From Bradyrhizobium sp. 132 (GTDB lineage Bacteria > Pseudomonadota > Alphaproteobacteria > Rhizobiales > Xanthobacteraceae): DNA of 64,000 nt. A program made the translations under genes and the position numbers. This document shows, one piece after another, positions 8,201 to 16,958 of the stretch (positions within the stretch are counted from its first letter, which is position 1; each line of letters starts with the position of its first letter). Below the pieces are notes generated by a model. That model had not been told where the DNA came from. It saw only the letters and a program-made list of their open reading frames with translations, and searched no databases. The DNA is taken from positions 105,839-169,838 of the forward strand of contig NZ_JADPKY010000024.1 of the NCBI RefSeq assembly GCF_023074185.1. Reading direction: 5' to 3'.

Positions 8201-9046
8201 CTAATCCCCCTCGACAAATCTCTTGAACGCATCCGCATAATCCGGGTGCCAGCGTGACAGCGGCGGGCGGTTCTCCACGATGTCGCCGGCGGCCCACAGC
8301 ATGCGCTTTTCGTCGAGCACGCGCGGGACGTCGTTGTCCGGGCACAGGATGTAGAAATCGCCGGCCTCCAGCCGCGCCAGCATGAAATCCACGGTCTGCT
8401 CGGCCGTCCAGGCGCCCGCCGGCTTTTCAGTGCGGCCCTTCGCGGTGAGGCCCGTAAAGACGAAGCCCGGAATCAGCAGATGCGCGGTGATGCGGCAATC
8501 CCTGGTGCTGCGCAGTTCGTGCTGGAGCGCTTCCGTAAAAGCCTTCACCCCGGCCTTGGAGACGTTGTAGGCGGGATCGCCAGGCGGCGTGGTGATGCCC
8601 TGCTTCGAGCCGGTGTTGATGATGAGGCCGGCCCTGCCGCGCGCGATCATGTTGGGCGCGAAGATGCGCGAGCCGTTGATGATGCCCCACATGTTGACGC
8701 CGATGACGCGCTGCCAGTTGTCGGGTTCGCCGAACAGCGTGCTGCCGGGCTGGATGCCCGCGTTGTTCATGAGAATGTCGGTGCCGCCGAAGCGCTCGTG
8801 CACGGCGCGCTCCAGTTGCGTCACGCTCTCGGCCTTGCTGACATCGACCGCGAAGGTCATCACATGTGTGGCAGAAGTGATGGATGACAGTTTTGCGGCG
8901 GCCTCCGCCAGCCGCGCCTGATCCACATCGGCGATACACACCTTCATGCCGCCGCGCGCGAACGCTGCGGCGGCGGCGAATCCGATGCCGGACGCTCCGC
9001 CGGTGATCACGGCAACATTGTCTTTGACGATGGCGGGGTGCGGCAT
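8201..9046 (-). CDS. Short-chain dehydrogenase/reductase (SDR)
   Basis: A 281-residue classical SDR from the ATG at 9046 (MPHPAIVKDNVAVITGG); the longer frame to 9109 adds a low-quality leader. It has the Rossmann motif TGGASGIG, NNAG, and the catalytic YNVSK, with a serine in the NTGS segment. The C-terminal part is longer than the typical 250 residues and has a tryptophan-rich end. It would oxidise an alcohol or reduce a ketone using NAD(P). It is convergent with the zinc-ribbon gene and divergent from the aldehyde dehydrogenase, a pairing common in alcohol/aldehyde catabolism. Confidence 0.9.
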   Translation of the reverse strand: MPHPAIVKDNVAVITGGASGIGFAAAAAFARGGMKVCIADVDQARLAEAAAKLSSITSATHVMTFAVDVSKAESVTQLERAVHERFGGTDILMNNAGIQPGSTLFGEPDNWQRVIGVNMWGIINGSRIFAPNMIARGRAGLIINTGSKQGITTPPGDPAYNVSKAGVKAFTEALQHELRSTRDCRITAHLLIPGFVFTGLTAKGRTEKPAGAWTAEQTVDFMLARLEAGDFYILCPDNDVPRVLDEKRMLWAAGDIVENRPPLSRWHPDYADAFKRFVEGD

Positions 9047-9229
9047 GGATCGTCTCCGGGAGAGGGGCTCGGTCGGGCTATAACATGGCGCTCGCGCGAC
9101 CCTGCACAAGTCGGCATGGGAGGTCTTCGTTCCGCACCGACTTTACGCCTATCCGGCATCGCAGTATTCTATCGACCTAACGATCCCGCCCAGATCGAAC
9201 CAATCAATCATTTGACAGGGAGTTCAGCC

Positions 9230-10726
9230 ATGGCTGTGTCGCAGGCAATTCCGATCACGCGCCATCCATTCGCCAACGGGTCCTACAAGCAGATGCTGAT
9301 CGACGGGAAGTGGGTCGATGCTGCCTCCGGCAAGCGCTTCGAGACCCACAACCCCGCCACCGGCGAACTGCTCGCAACGGTCGCCGAGGGCGACAAGGAA
9401 GATATCGACCGTGCAGTTGCTGCCGCCCGCCGCGCCTTCGAAGGGGCCTGGAGCAAGGTCAAGCCGTTCGAGCGGCAGAACCTGCTCCTGAAGCTCGCCG
9501 ACCTCGTCGAGAAGAATTTCGACGAATTGTCGCAGCTCGACACGCTCGACATGGGCGCCCCGCTCAGCCGTACCCGCGCCTATCGCCTGCGCGCCGTCGG
9601 CATGCTGCGCTACTATGCCGGCCAGACCACCGCGATCCACGGCGAAACCATCGAGAACTCGCTGCCCGGCGAGATATTCTCCTACACGCTGAAGGAGCCG
9701 ATCGGCGTCGTCGGCGCCATCATTCCCTGGAACGGCCCGCTGACCGCAACGATCTGGAAGATCGGTCCGGCGATCGCGACCGGCTGCACCGTCGTGCTCA
9801 AGCCCGCCGAAGAAGCGCCGCTGACCTCGCTGCGCATCGCCGAGCTCGCGATGGAAGCGGGCGTGCCGCCCGGCGTCATCAACGTCGTGCCTGGCTATGG
9901 CGAGACCGCGGGTGCCGCGCTTGCCTCGCACCACGACGTCGACAAGGTCGCCTTCACCGGCTCGCATGTCACGGGCCAGTCGATCATCCGTGCCTCGGCC
10001 GGCAACCTCAAGCGTGTCTCGCTGGAACTCGGCGGCAAGTCGCCGGACATCGTGTTCGCGGATGCCGATCTCGATGCGGCCGTGCCTGGTGCGGCGATGG
10101 CGGTGTTCGCCAATTCGGGGCAGATCTGCAGCGCGGGCACGCGGCTGTTCGTCGAGCAGTCGATCTACGAGGAATTCGTCGGACGTGTCGCCGAGTTCGG
10201 CAAGAAGTTGCAAGTGGGCAACGGCCTCGATCCCAACACCCAGATCGGGCCGCTGGTCTCCGAGCAGCAGCTCGAACGCGTCACCAGCTATCTCGACATC
10301 GGCCAGAAGGAAGGCGCCAAGGCGCTCGCCGGCGGCGGCCGGGTCACCGAAGGCGCGCTGTCGAAAGGCTTCTTCGTTTCACCCACCGTGTTCGCGGGCG
10401 TCCAGGACAACATGCGGATCGCGCAGGAGGAGATCTTTGGCCCCGTCATCTCCGCCATCGCGTTCAAGGACATGGACGAACTGGTCAAGCGCGCCAACAC
10501 CACCACGTTCGGCCTGGGCTCGGGCCTGTGGACGCGCGACGTCAGCAAGGCACATGCGGTTGCGAAGAGGCTCCGCGCCGGCTCGGTGTGGGTGAATTGC
10601 TACCAGGCGATGGACCCGGCAGTGCCCTTCGGCGGCTACAAGATGAGCGGTTACGGCCGCGAGTCTGGCAAGCAGCATGTCGAGGAATATCTCAACGTGA
10701 AGGCCGTCTGGATCAAGACGGCGTAA
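9230..10726 (+). CDS. Aldehyde dehydrogenase family protein
   Basis: A 498-residue NAD(P)-dependent aldehyde dehydrogenase from the ATG at 9230; the frame from 9038 crosses the divergent promoter region and is rejected. Visible landmarks are PWNGP, the FTGSHVTG nucleotide loop, the general base in LELGGKSPDIVF, the nucleophilic cysteine in NSGQICSAGTR and the EEIFGPV segment. Full length for the family. The substrate class (betaine-aldehyde or phenylacetaldehyde-like group) cannot be resolved. Its position divergent from the SDR suggests consecutive oxidation of an alcohol to an acid. Confidence 0.93.
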   Translation: MAVSQAIPITRHPFANGSYKQMLIDGKWVDAASGKRFETHNPATGELLATVAEGDKEDIDRAVAAARRAFEGAWSKVKPFERQNLLLKLADLVEKNFDELSQLDTLDMGAPLSRTRAYRLRAVGMLRYYAGQTTAIHGETIENSLPGEIFSYTLKEPIGVVGAIIPWNGPLTATIWKIGPAIATGCTVVLKPAEEAPLTSLRIAELAMEAGVPPGVINVVPGYGETAGAALASHHDVDKVAFTGSHVTGQSIIRASAGNLKRVSLELGGKSPDIVFADADLDAAVPGAAMAVFANSGQICSAGTRLFVEQSIYEEFVGRVAEFGKKLQVGNGLDPNTQIGPLVSEQQLERVTSYLDIGQKEGAKALAGGGRVTEGALSKGFFVSPTVFAGVQDNMRIAQEEIFGPVISAIAFKDMDELVKRANTTTFGLGSGLWTRDVSKAHAVAKRLRAGSVWVNCYQAMDPAVPFGGYKMSGYGRESGKQHVEEYLNVKAVWIKTA

Positions 10727-10844
10727 GGCCTGTTCTCTCCCGCGTTCCGCGGGAGGGAATATCTGCTTTTGTAGGGGCGGCGCCTTTTCCGGTGGCCGCC
10801 CCTCGCTATATGATCCGCATCCTTTCTTAGCCATTGGGGCCCAC

Positions 10845-11972
10845 ATGAAATTCGAGGCGTTGTTCAAACCGTTGCAGGTCGGTCCGTACAAGCTCGCGCA
10901 TCGCGTCGCGATGGCGCCGTTGACGCGCATGCGGGCCGAGCGCGAGAGCTTTTCGCCGCGGCCGCTCAACGCCGAATATTACGGTCAGCGCGCCACCCAA
11001 GGCGGCCTGCTCATCGCCGAGGCCTCGCCCGTGCTCTCGCATGGCCGCGGTAACCCGGCGACGCCCGGCATCTATTCGGAGACGCAGATCGCCGGCTGGC
11101 GCAAGGTGGTCGACGCCGTGCATGCTACGGGGGGCATCATCTTTCTCCAGCTCTGGCATGTCGGCCGCGTCTCTCATTCCTCTTTCCACGGTGGTGAGCT
11201 GCCGGTCTCGGCCTCGGCGATCCCGATCAAGGCCGAAGGCGTGAAGGCGATGACCGCCGACGGCAAGATCTCCGACTACGAGACGCCGCGCGCGCTGGAG
11301 ACCGAAGAGGTCAAGGGCATCGTCGAGGCCTTCAGGCAGGGCGCGAAGAACGCGCTGGCCGCCGGCTTCGACGGCGTCGAGATCCACGGCGCCAACGGCT
11401 ATCTGCTCGAACAGTTCTTGCAGTCGCGCAGCAACCAGCGCACCGATCAGTACGGCGGTTCGATCGAGAACCGCGCGCGGCTTCTGCTCGAAGTGACGCA
11501 GGCCGCGATCGACGTCTGGGGCGCGGGCCGCGTCGGCGTGCGGCTGTCGCCCCACGGCATCGCCAATGATTCCGGCGAGCCCGATCCGATGCCGCTCTAC
11601 ACGCATGTGGTGAAGGCGATCGACAAACTCGGTCTCGCCTATCTGCATTTCATCGAACCGCGCTCCAGCGGCTCGGGGCGAGCGGAAGTCAACTGGCAGA
11701 ACGTGCCGTCGGCGATGCTGCTGTTCCGCCCGCTCTACCGCGGTGTGCTGATGACCGCCGGCGGCTTCACAGGCGAGACGGCGAACGCCGCGATCGCGGA
11801 GGGACATGCCGACATCATCGCCTTCGGCCGCATCTTCATCTCCAACCCCGATCTGCCGCGCCGCCTGCAGCACGATTACCCGGTCACGCCGTATAACCGT
11901 GCGACGTTCTATGGCGGCGAGGAGAAGGGGTATACGGATTATCCGGTGTATGACGAGCTGACGCCGGCGTAG
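10845..11972 (+). CDS. Old Yellow Enzyme family alkene reductase (NemA-like)
   Basis: A 375-residue FMN-dependent ene-reductase. It begins MKFEALFKPLQVG with the family MAPLTRMRA strand, has LQLWHVGR, the substrate-binding histidine/asparagine motif IHGANGYLLEQFLQ, the SNQRTDQYGGSIENR signature and a C-terminal phosphate-binding stretch around IAFGRIFISNPDL. The full complement of OYE motifs indicates an active enzyme reducing activated alkenes or nitro compounds with NAD(P)H. The gene is 118 bases downstream of the aldehyde dehydrogenase, with its own upstream gap. A long antisense frame over it is a shadow. Confidence 0.93.
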   Translation: MKFEALFKPLQVGPYKLAHRVAMAPLTRMRAERESFSPRPLNAEYYGQRATQGGLLIAEASPVLSHGRGNPATPGIYSETQIAGWRKVVDAVHATGGIIFLQLWHVGRVSHSSFHGGELPVSASAIPIKAEGVKAMTADGKISDYETPRALETEEVKGIVEAFRQGAKNALAAGFDGVEIHGANGYLLEQFLQSRSNQRTDQYGGSIENRARLLLEVTQAAIDVWGAGRVGVRLSPHGIANDSGEPDPMPLYTHVVKAIDKLGLAYLHFIEPRSSGSGRAEVNWQNVPSAMLLFRPLYRGVLMTAGGFTGETANAAIAEGHADIIAFGRIFISNPDLPRRLQHDYPVTPYNRATFYGGEEKGYTDYPVYDELTPA

Positions 11973-12019
11973 ACTTTTCCGTGGCCCGGATAGTGATGCT
12001 CCGACCGCCAGCATAATTT

Positions 12020-12097
12020 CCGTCATTGCGAGCGAAGCGATCCAGAATCTTTTCCGCAGAGACAGTCTGGATTGCTTCGCTGCGCTCGCAATGACGG
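12020..12097. repeat. Palindromic repeat, family A copy 1
   Basis: A 78-base element with perfect 14-base inverted ends: CCGTCATTGCGAGC at 12020-12033 and GCTCGCAATGACGG at 12084-12097. The inner part holds a second weaker pairing around GATCCAGA and TCTGGATTGCTTCGC. The same design recurs at 12833, 15348 and 57931 in this window, so this is a dispersed palindromic unit. It lies 47 bases after the OYE stop and could serve as its terminator. Confidence 0.8.
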
Positions 12098-12214
12098 TGT
12101 AGCTGCGGGCTGCCCAAGCCCTCTCGCCGCGCGCGGCCTGCACCCGCGAGGCGTCGGGCAAAACACCCCGTCAAGCCCTCACTTCAAAAAGATTTCACTT
12201 TTCCGAATTTCGGA

Positions 12215-12740
12215 TTTATGGCATACGACGGTCATCCTGGCCCTGCCAAAGGGGCGTTCGCGATCGTCACGACATGCGGGCCGGGTGGCGGTGGACGCGG
12301 CAGCGACGGCGCGGGCAGCGTGATGACAGGGCGGGCAACCGTGAGTCCTCACGCGACGCGGTACGACACGGCGCTGGAGAGCGGGCTGGTCGGTTGTCAG
12401 GGGTGAGCACACGCGAGCCCCTGATGATCAGGCGGGTGCGTCCGCGGACGGAGAAGTCGTGTGGTCCTGACGCCCGGGGTCTGTGCGTCAAGTCCCAGCG
12501 GTGATGTGGCGGCCCGACCGGGCGTGCGCATCAGTCATCGGCGGGACGACGGGGGCAATAGTGCATCGCTCCCCGGGGAGAGCACGAAGGACACCGTTAA
12601 AACCATCCGCGCAGGGAAGGCCGGGCGATCGGCCACCCCATCGGTCCACCCCGTGTGCACTCTTGTCGCGCACGGACCAACGGGTGCCGCCGGCGCCCGG
12701 CCTTCCCTGCGCCCTTTGGCTTCAGAGCGCGCGAACGAAA
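12215..12740. repeat. Probable composite dispersed repeat, gene-free
   Basis: Part of a 955-base stretch without a gene (11973-12927). All six frames give only short arginine/alanine-rich translations with no motif. The segment contains a perfect 18-base inverted repeat, CGCAGGGAAGGCCGGGCG at 12610-12627 and its complement at 12694-12711, around a 66-base spacer. It is bracketed by two family A palindromes at 12020 and 12833. From memory, similar blocks recur between genes in Bradyrhizobium and Rhodopseudomonas; this needs a database check. The left part, 12098-12214, shows nothing recognisable. Confidence 0.45.
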
Positions 12741-12832
12741 CCTTAAAGCTCGGGCGAAACGCGCCGCGAGAACGCGAAGGCGTGTCAGCTGTCTGGAAGG
12801 CCCATTGAAAGAGCGATGCAGTTGCCCCAATC

Positions 12833-12914
12833 TCGTCATTGCGAGCGCCGCGAAGCAATCAAGGATCTTTCCGCAGAGACAGTCTGGATTGCTTCGCTGC
12901 GCTCGCAAAGACGA
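12833..12914. repeat. Palindromic repeat, family A copy 2
   Basis: Left arm TCGTCATTGCGAGC at 12833-12846 and right arm GCTCGCAAAGACGA at 12901-12914, with one mismatch compared with copy 1. The interior again reads TTTCCGCAGAGACAGTCTGGATTG, shared almost exactly with copy 1. It ends 13 bases before the GFA start, so it forms that gene's leader and could fold in the mRNA. Confidence 0.8.
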
Positions 12915-12927
12915 TGAGGGAAGCACC

Positions 12928-13431
12928 ATGGCCAAAGCCGCAGTCGCCGCAGGTATTGCCACCGGCCAATGCCTCTGCGGCAAGGTCACCTTCGAGATCG
13001 ACGTCCCCGCACGCTGGGCCTGGCACGATCATTCCGCCGCCAGCCGTCGCGCCCACGGCGCTGCCTATGCGACCTATGTCGGCAGCTGGAAGAAGCGGTT
13101 TCGCATCATTTCGGGGAAAACCGCGCTCAGCCGCTACGAGGACAAGGCGACCAAGACCGCGCGCAGCTTCTGCGCGCATTGCGGCACGCCGATCACATAC
13201 GAGCGCCCGCGCGGGCCGCACATGGTCAACATTCCCCGCGCGCTGTTCAAGGAGCGCACCGGCCGCCAGCCGCTCTATCACATCGCAATCGAAGAGCTTC
13301 AGGAATGGGCCTATACCGGCGAGCCGCTGGTGCCGCTGACGGGTTTTCCGGGCGTGGTCTGGCAGCGCTCGAAAAAGAAAAAGCGAGCCAGCGGCGAAGA
13401 TCCGTTCGATCTGGGGCGCGCGGAGATGTAG
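12928..13431 (+). CDS. GFA (glutathione-dependent formaldehyde-activating) domain protein lacking the central cysteine pair
   Basis: A 167-residue protein from the ATG at 12928. The GFA/CENP-V fold is indicated by the N-terminal GQCLCGKVTFEI and the C-terminal SFCAHCGTPITYE, the two outer cysteine motifs of the zinc site. In the family a central CHCxxCR supplies further zinc ligands; here the segment reads WHDHSAASRRAHG with no cysteine. Two histidines may substitute, or the second zinc is lost. A lysine-rich tail (SKKKKRASG) follows. The frame extending upstream to 12655 passes through the palindromic repeat and is rejected. Confidence 0.8.
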   Translation: MAKAAVAAGIATGQCLCGKVTFEIDVPARWAWHDHSAASRRAHGAAYATYVGSWKKRFRIISGKTALSRYEDKATKTARSFCAHCGTPITYERPRGPHMVNIPRALFKERTGRQPLYHIAIEELQEWAYTGEPLVPLTGFPGVVWQRSKKKKRASGEDPFDLGRAEM

Positions 13432-13445
13432 CGCACTCCACTCTC

Positions 13446-13562
13446 GTGCCCCGGACGCAGTGCAGCGCTGCTGAGCCGGGGCCCATGCCTCAGCGAACTC
13501 GGCGCAAATCTGGGTCCCGGCTCTGCGTCGCAACGTTGCACGTTGCGCCGCGTCCGGGACAT
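13446..13562. repeat. Palindromic intergenic repeat (second type)
   Basis: A 117-base element between the GFA gene and the ThDP enzyme gene. The outer arms are GTGCCCCGGACGC and GCGTCCGGGACAT, nearly complementary. Internal arms GAGCCGGGGCCC and GGGTCCCGGCTC also pair. It resembles the 'ccggacgc' palindromes dispersed in Bradyrhizobium genomes (recalled, not checked). It fills most of the 240-base gap; the remainder before 13672 shows nothing besides a possible GGAGG ribosome binding site at 13662-13666. Confidence 0.55.
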
Positions 13563-13671
13563 GAGACCGTCCCGCGCAACGCAGCCATGATCGCACTTCC
13601 TTGCGCGCGTCCCGCGATTTCGGCCATCATGCGCCTCTCCTCGCGGCAACGCCCGCGGGCCTGGAGGAAAC

Positions 13672-15333
13672 ATGAAGAACAAGATCACCGGCCGCTCCGC
13701 CTTTCTCGCGCTGCTCAAGGACGAGGGCATCACGCATCTGTTCGGCAATCCCGGCACCACCGAGCTGCCGATCATGCATGCGCTGAAGGACCATCCCGAC
13801 CTCACCTATGTGATGGCGATGCAGGAGAGCCTGGTGGTGGCGATCGCGGATGGATATAGCCGCGCCTCCGGCAAGCTTGTCGCCTGCAACGTCCATGTCG
13901 CACCCGGCCTCGGCAACGCGATGGGCTCGCTCTACAACGCCCAGTTCACAGGCACGCCGATGATCCTCACCGCGGGCCAGCAGGAGCAGGGACACGGCTT
14001 GATGGAGCCGGTGCTGTATGGCCCGCTGGTGCGCATGGCCGAGCCGCTGGTGAAATGGGCCGTCGAGGTGACGCGGCTGGAGGATTTGCCGCGCATCGTT
14101 CGCCGCGCCGCCAAGGTTGCGATGACGCCGCCGACCGGGCCGGTGTTCATCTCGCTGCCCGGCGATATCCTCAACAGCGAGGCCGGCATCGATCTCGGCC
14201 GCTCCACCCGCATCGACGCCCGCACAAGGCCGTCGGACGAGGCGCTGAAGGCTTTTGCCGCGCGCCTGCTCAAGGCCGAGCGCCCCGTAATCGTTACTAT
14301 GGACGAGGTGGTCAAGAGTGACGCGCTGAATGAGGCCGCCGAGCTCGCCGAGCTGATGGGGGCGGCCGCCTATCAGTCCTCGACGCCCTACGGTTCGCAC
14401 TTTCTCTCCGAGAGCCCGAGCTTCGTCGGCACGCTGGCGCGCGTGCAGAAGGTCGCGCGCGACACGCTCGCACCCTACGATCTTCTGATCGCGCTCGGCG
14501 GCGATCCCCTGCGGATGTCGGTCTATAGCGAGGTCGATGCGCTACCGGATGGTCTCGGGGTCGTGCAGGTCGGCCTCGCCGATTGGGAGATTGCCAAGAA
14601 CTACGGCGCCGAGATCGCGCTGAAGGCGGATCTGAAGGAGACGTTGCGCGCGCTGATTCCGGTGCTGAAGGAGATGGGCGGCGTTGCCCTGGCGAGCCGC
14701 GCGAAACAACGTCTCGCCGAACTCGCACCGCAGAACTGGACCGCGCGGCGCGGCGCGCTGGTGGAGCAGATCGGCAAGGCCGCGGACCGTAGCCCCATCG
14801 ATCCGGACTGGCTGGTGTTGCAAATGGTGGAGGCCATGCCCGAAAACGCCATCCTGGTCGACGAAGGCCTTACCTCCAGCCGCCAGATCACGGCGTTGCG
14901 TGCGCACCGCGACCGCTTCGGCTATCACGGTCTCGCCTCCGGCGGCATTGGCTGGGGCCTACCGGCCTCGGTCGGCGCCAGCATTGCCAATCCGGATCGG
15001 CCCGTCGTCTGTTTCTCCGGCGACGGCAGCGCGATGTATTCGATCCAATCGCTGTGGACCGCGGCGCATCACAAGCTGCCGCTCAATGTCGTCATCGCCA
15101 ACAATGGCGGCTACCGCATCATCAAGCAGCGCTTGCTCGCATTCCATGGCGACGACAATTACGTCGGCATGGATTTTGTCGATCCGCCAGTGGACTTCGC
15201 CGGGATCGCGAAGGCGCTGGGATGCGAGGCGATCAAGGTCAGCGATCCGCGGGAGCTGAAGGCGACGCTGGCGTCAGCGTTCAACCGTCCGGGGACGAAG
15301 CTGATCGAGGTGATGGTGGACGGGAAGGTGTAG
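13672..15333 (+). CDS. Thiamine-diphosphate enzyme, benzoylformate decarboxylase/acetolactate synthase-like
   Basis: A 553-residue ThDP-dependent enzyme with all three domains. The Pyr domain has GNPGTTELPI and the activating glutamate in AMQESLVVAIADGY; NVHVAPGLGNAMG corresponds to the histidine region of benzoylformate decarboxylase. The PP domain has the FSGDGSAMYS...VIANN cofactor motif near residue 450. The best family guess is benzoylformate decarboxylase (mandelate pathway), but the serine of the family GNPGSNE is threonine here, so another 2-oxo acid is possible. GGAGG six bases upstream supports the start. A palindromic repeat follows the stop. Confidence 0.9.
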   Translation: MKNKITGRSAFLALLKDEGITHLFGNPGTTELPIMHALKDHPDLTYVMAMQESLVVAIADGYSRASGKLVACNVHVAPGLGNAMGSLYNAQFTGTPMILTAGQQEQGHGLMEPVLYGPLVRMAEPLVKWAVEVTRLEDLPRIVRRAAKVAMTPPTGPVFISLPGDILNSEAGIDLGRSTRIDARTRPSDEALKAFAARLLKAERPVIVTMDEVVKSDALNEAAELAELMGAAAYQSSTPYGSHFLSESPSFVGTLARVQKVARDTLAPYDLLIALGGDPLRMSVYSEVDALPDGLGVVQVGLADWEIAKNYGAEIALKADLKETLRALIPVLKEMGGVALASRAKQRLAELAPQNWTARRGALVEQIGKAADRSPIDPDWLVLQMVEAMPENAILVDEGLTSSRQITALRAHRDRFGYHGLASGGIGWGLPASVGASIANPDRPVVCFSGDGSAMYSIQSLWTAAHHKLPLNVVIANNGGYRIIKQRLLAFHGDDNYVGMDFVDPPVDFAGIAKALGCEAIKVSDPRELKATLASAFNRPGTKLIEVMVDGKV

Positions 15334-15347
15334 GCACATCAACCGCT

Positions 15348-15431
15348 GTCATTGCGAGGAGCGAAGCGACGAAGCAATCCAGATTGTTTCCGCGGAGGGA
15401 TCCTGGATTGCTTCGCTTCGCTCGCAATGAC
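15348..15431. repeat. Palindromic repeat, family A copy 3
   Basis: Outer arms GTCATTGCGAG at 15348 and CTCGCAATGAC ending at 15431 are perfect complements, with inner pairing between GAAGCAATCCAG and CTGGATTGCTTC. It lies between the convergent ends of the ThDP enzyme (stop at 15333) and the LLM monooxygenase (stop at 15450) and is a good candidate for a two-way terminator. Confidence 0.8.
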
Positions 15432-15449
15432 GAGGAGGCGGCAGCGGGC

Positions 15450-16829
15450 CTACCCCGTCTTCCCCACCCTGAACCCCGCCGCCGGATGCGGCGCACCTAG
15501 CCGCGCGCGCCCCTCGCCAAACAGCTTCTCCCGCAGCGTGCCCTGCGCATACTCTTTCTTGTATCTTCCACGCCGCGTCAGCTCCGGCACCAGCATGTCG
15601 GCGATATCCTCGAAATCACCGGGCGAGATCGCGAAGGCGACATTGAGGCCGTCGACATCGGTCGCCTCGAACCACGCCTCGATCTTGTCTGCGACCATCT
15701 CCGGCGTGCCGACCACGACAGGACCGGCCCCGCCGACGCCGACATGCTCGATGACGTCGCGCACGGTCCAGACGCGGTCGGGATCGGCGCGGGTGACGTT
15801 ATCGAGTGCGCTGCGGCCGGCATCGTTCTGGACATGACGCACCTGCTGATCGAGTTCGTAGCCGGAGAAGTCGATGCCGGTCCATCCCGACATGAGGGCC
15901 AACGCGCCTTCCGGGCTGATATGCGACCGGTAGTCGGCATATTTGGCCGCCGCCTCGGCTTCCGTGTTGCCGAGGATGATCGTCATCATCGAGAACATCA
16001 GGATCTCCGCCGGATTGCGGCCGAACGCGGCGGCCTCCTGACGGATCGCCGACACGCGCGGCGCGATCACCTTGGCCGACGGCCCGGACATGAACACGCA
16101 TTCGGCATGCTTCGCCGCGAACTGCCGTCCGCGCGGCGAGGTGCCGGCCTGATACAGCACGGGCGTCCGCTGCGGCGACGGCTCGCTGAGGTGAATGGTG
16201 TTGTTGATGCGGTAGTTCGCGCCCTCGTGGTTGACGCGATGGATTTTTGTGGGATCGGTGAAGATGCCGCGCTTGCGGTCGCGCAGCACGGCGTCGTCCT
16301 CCCAGCTCCCTTCCCAGAGCTTGTAGACGACCTCCATATATTCGTCTGCGATCTCGTAGCGGTCGTCATGCCCGGTCTGCTTGTCCTTGCCGGCCCCGCG
16401 CGCGGCGCTGTCGAGATAACCGGTGACGACGTTCCAGCCGATCCGTCCCTCGGTGAGATGATCCAGCGTCGACATCCGCCGCGCGAACGGATAGGGCGGC
16501 TCGAAGGAAAGATTGCTGGTGACGCCGAAGCCGAGATTCTGCGTCACCGCCGCCATCGCCGACAGCAGCAGCAGCGGTTCGTTCGACGGCGTCTGCGCTG
16601 CATTGCGCAAGGCTGCGTCAGGGCTGTTGCCATAGACGTCGTAGACCCCGAGCACGTCAGCCAGGAACAGGCCATCGAAGCGGCCGCGCTCCAGCGTTTT
16701 GGCGAGATCGATCCAGTAGGGCAGGCGGTTATATTCGGCCGTGCGGTCGCGCGGATGGGTCCACAGGCCCGGTGACTGGTGCGCGACGCAATTCATCGCA
16801 AAAGCGTTGAGCCTGATCTGCTTGGCCAT
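15450..16829 (-). CDS. LLM-class flavin-dependent monooxygenase (NtaA/SnaA/DszA family)
   Basis: A 459-residue protein from the ATG at 16829. The N-terminus (MAKQIRLNAFAMNC) and blocks such as FDGLFLADVLGVYDVYG, NLGFGVTSNLSFEPPYPFARR, LDHLTEGRIGWNVVTGYLDSAARG and DDRYEIADEYMEVVYKLWEGSW are diagnostic of the NtaA/SnaA/DszA branch. These are FMNH2-dependent monooxygenases that need a separate flavin reductase. Targets in the family include nitrilotriacetate, dibenzothiophene sulfone and other sulfur or nitrogen compounds. No reductase gene is adjacent. It is divergent from the M20 peptidase, with three palindromes in between. Confidence 0.93.
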   Translation of the reverse strand: MAKQIRLNAFAMNCVAHQSPGLWTHPRDRTAEYNRLPYWIDLAKTLERGRFDGLFLADVLGVYDVYGNSPDAALRNAAQTPSNEPLLLLSAMAAVTQNLGFGVTSNLSFEPPYPFARRMSTLDHLTEGRIGWNVVTGYLDSAARGAGKDKQTGHDDRYEIADEYMEVVYKLWEGSWEDDAVLRDRKRGIFTDPTKIHRVNHEGANYRINNTIHLSEPSPQRTPVLYQAGTSPRGRQFAAKHAECVFMSGPSAKVIAPRVSAIRQEAAAFGRNPAEILMFSMMTIILGNTEAEAAAKYADYRSHISPEGALALMSGWTGIDFSGYELDQQVRHVQNDAGRSALDNVTRADPDRVWTVRDVIEHVGVGGAGPVVVGTPEMVADKIEAWFEATDVDGLNVAFAISPGDFEDIADMLVPELTRRGRYKKEYAQGTLREKLFGEGRARLGAPHPAAGFRVGKTG

Positions 16830-16884
16830 GATGGTCCCCCGGCGCCCTGTACCGGGCGCTCTTCGAATGATAGAGCTGCGCCCG

Positions 16885-16958
16885 AACTTGGCGAAGTTCT
16901 TGCATATAACTCGACCTTGGCAAGGCCAAAATCAGCGGTGCTGCTGCGCTTGGCAAGC
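16885..16958. promoter_or_regulatory. Three related palindromes in the LLM/M20 divergent region
   Basis: Three inverted repeats share a CTTGGC core: AACTTGGCGAAGTT at 16885-16898, CCTTGGCAAGG at 16915-16925 and GCTTGGCAAGC at 16948-16958. Each is a perfect 5-base inverted repeat, and the last two centres are 33 bases apart. They lie in the 241-base region between the divergent starts at 16829 and 17071, where operators of a dimeric regulator would be expected. No regulator gene is adjacent. Confidence 0.5.

Noticed and set aside
10827..12161. 444-residue minus-strand frame over the OYE gene
   Set aside because: Antisense shadow of a gene with all OYE motifs; its own start runs through a palindromic repeat.
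12274..12808. Several small frames in the repeat block (up to 115 residues)
   Set aside because: Arginine-rich translations without a motif in a segment that looks like a dispersed repeat; no ribosome binding site of note.
1..13562. Mandelate pathway cluster linking the enolase-type gene, aldehyde dehydrogenase and benzoylformate-decarboxylase-like gene
   Set aside because: The genes are on different strands and up to 13 kb apart with unrelated genes between, so a single pathway operon cannot be claimed.
15744..16775. 343-residue plus-strand frame over the LLM monooxygenase gene
   Set aside because: Shadow of the LLM gene, no motif.
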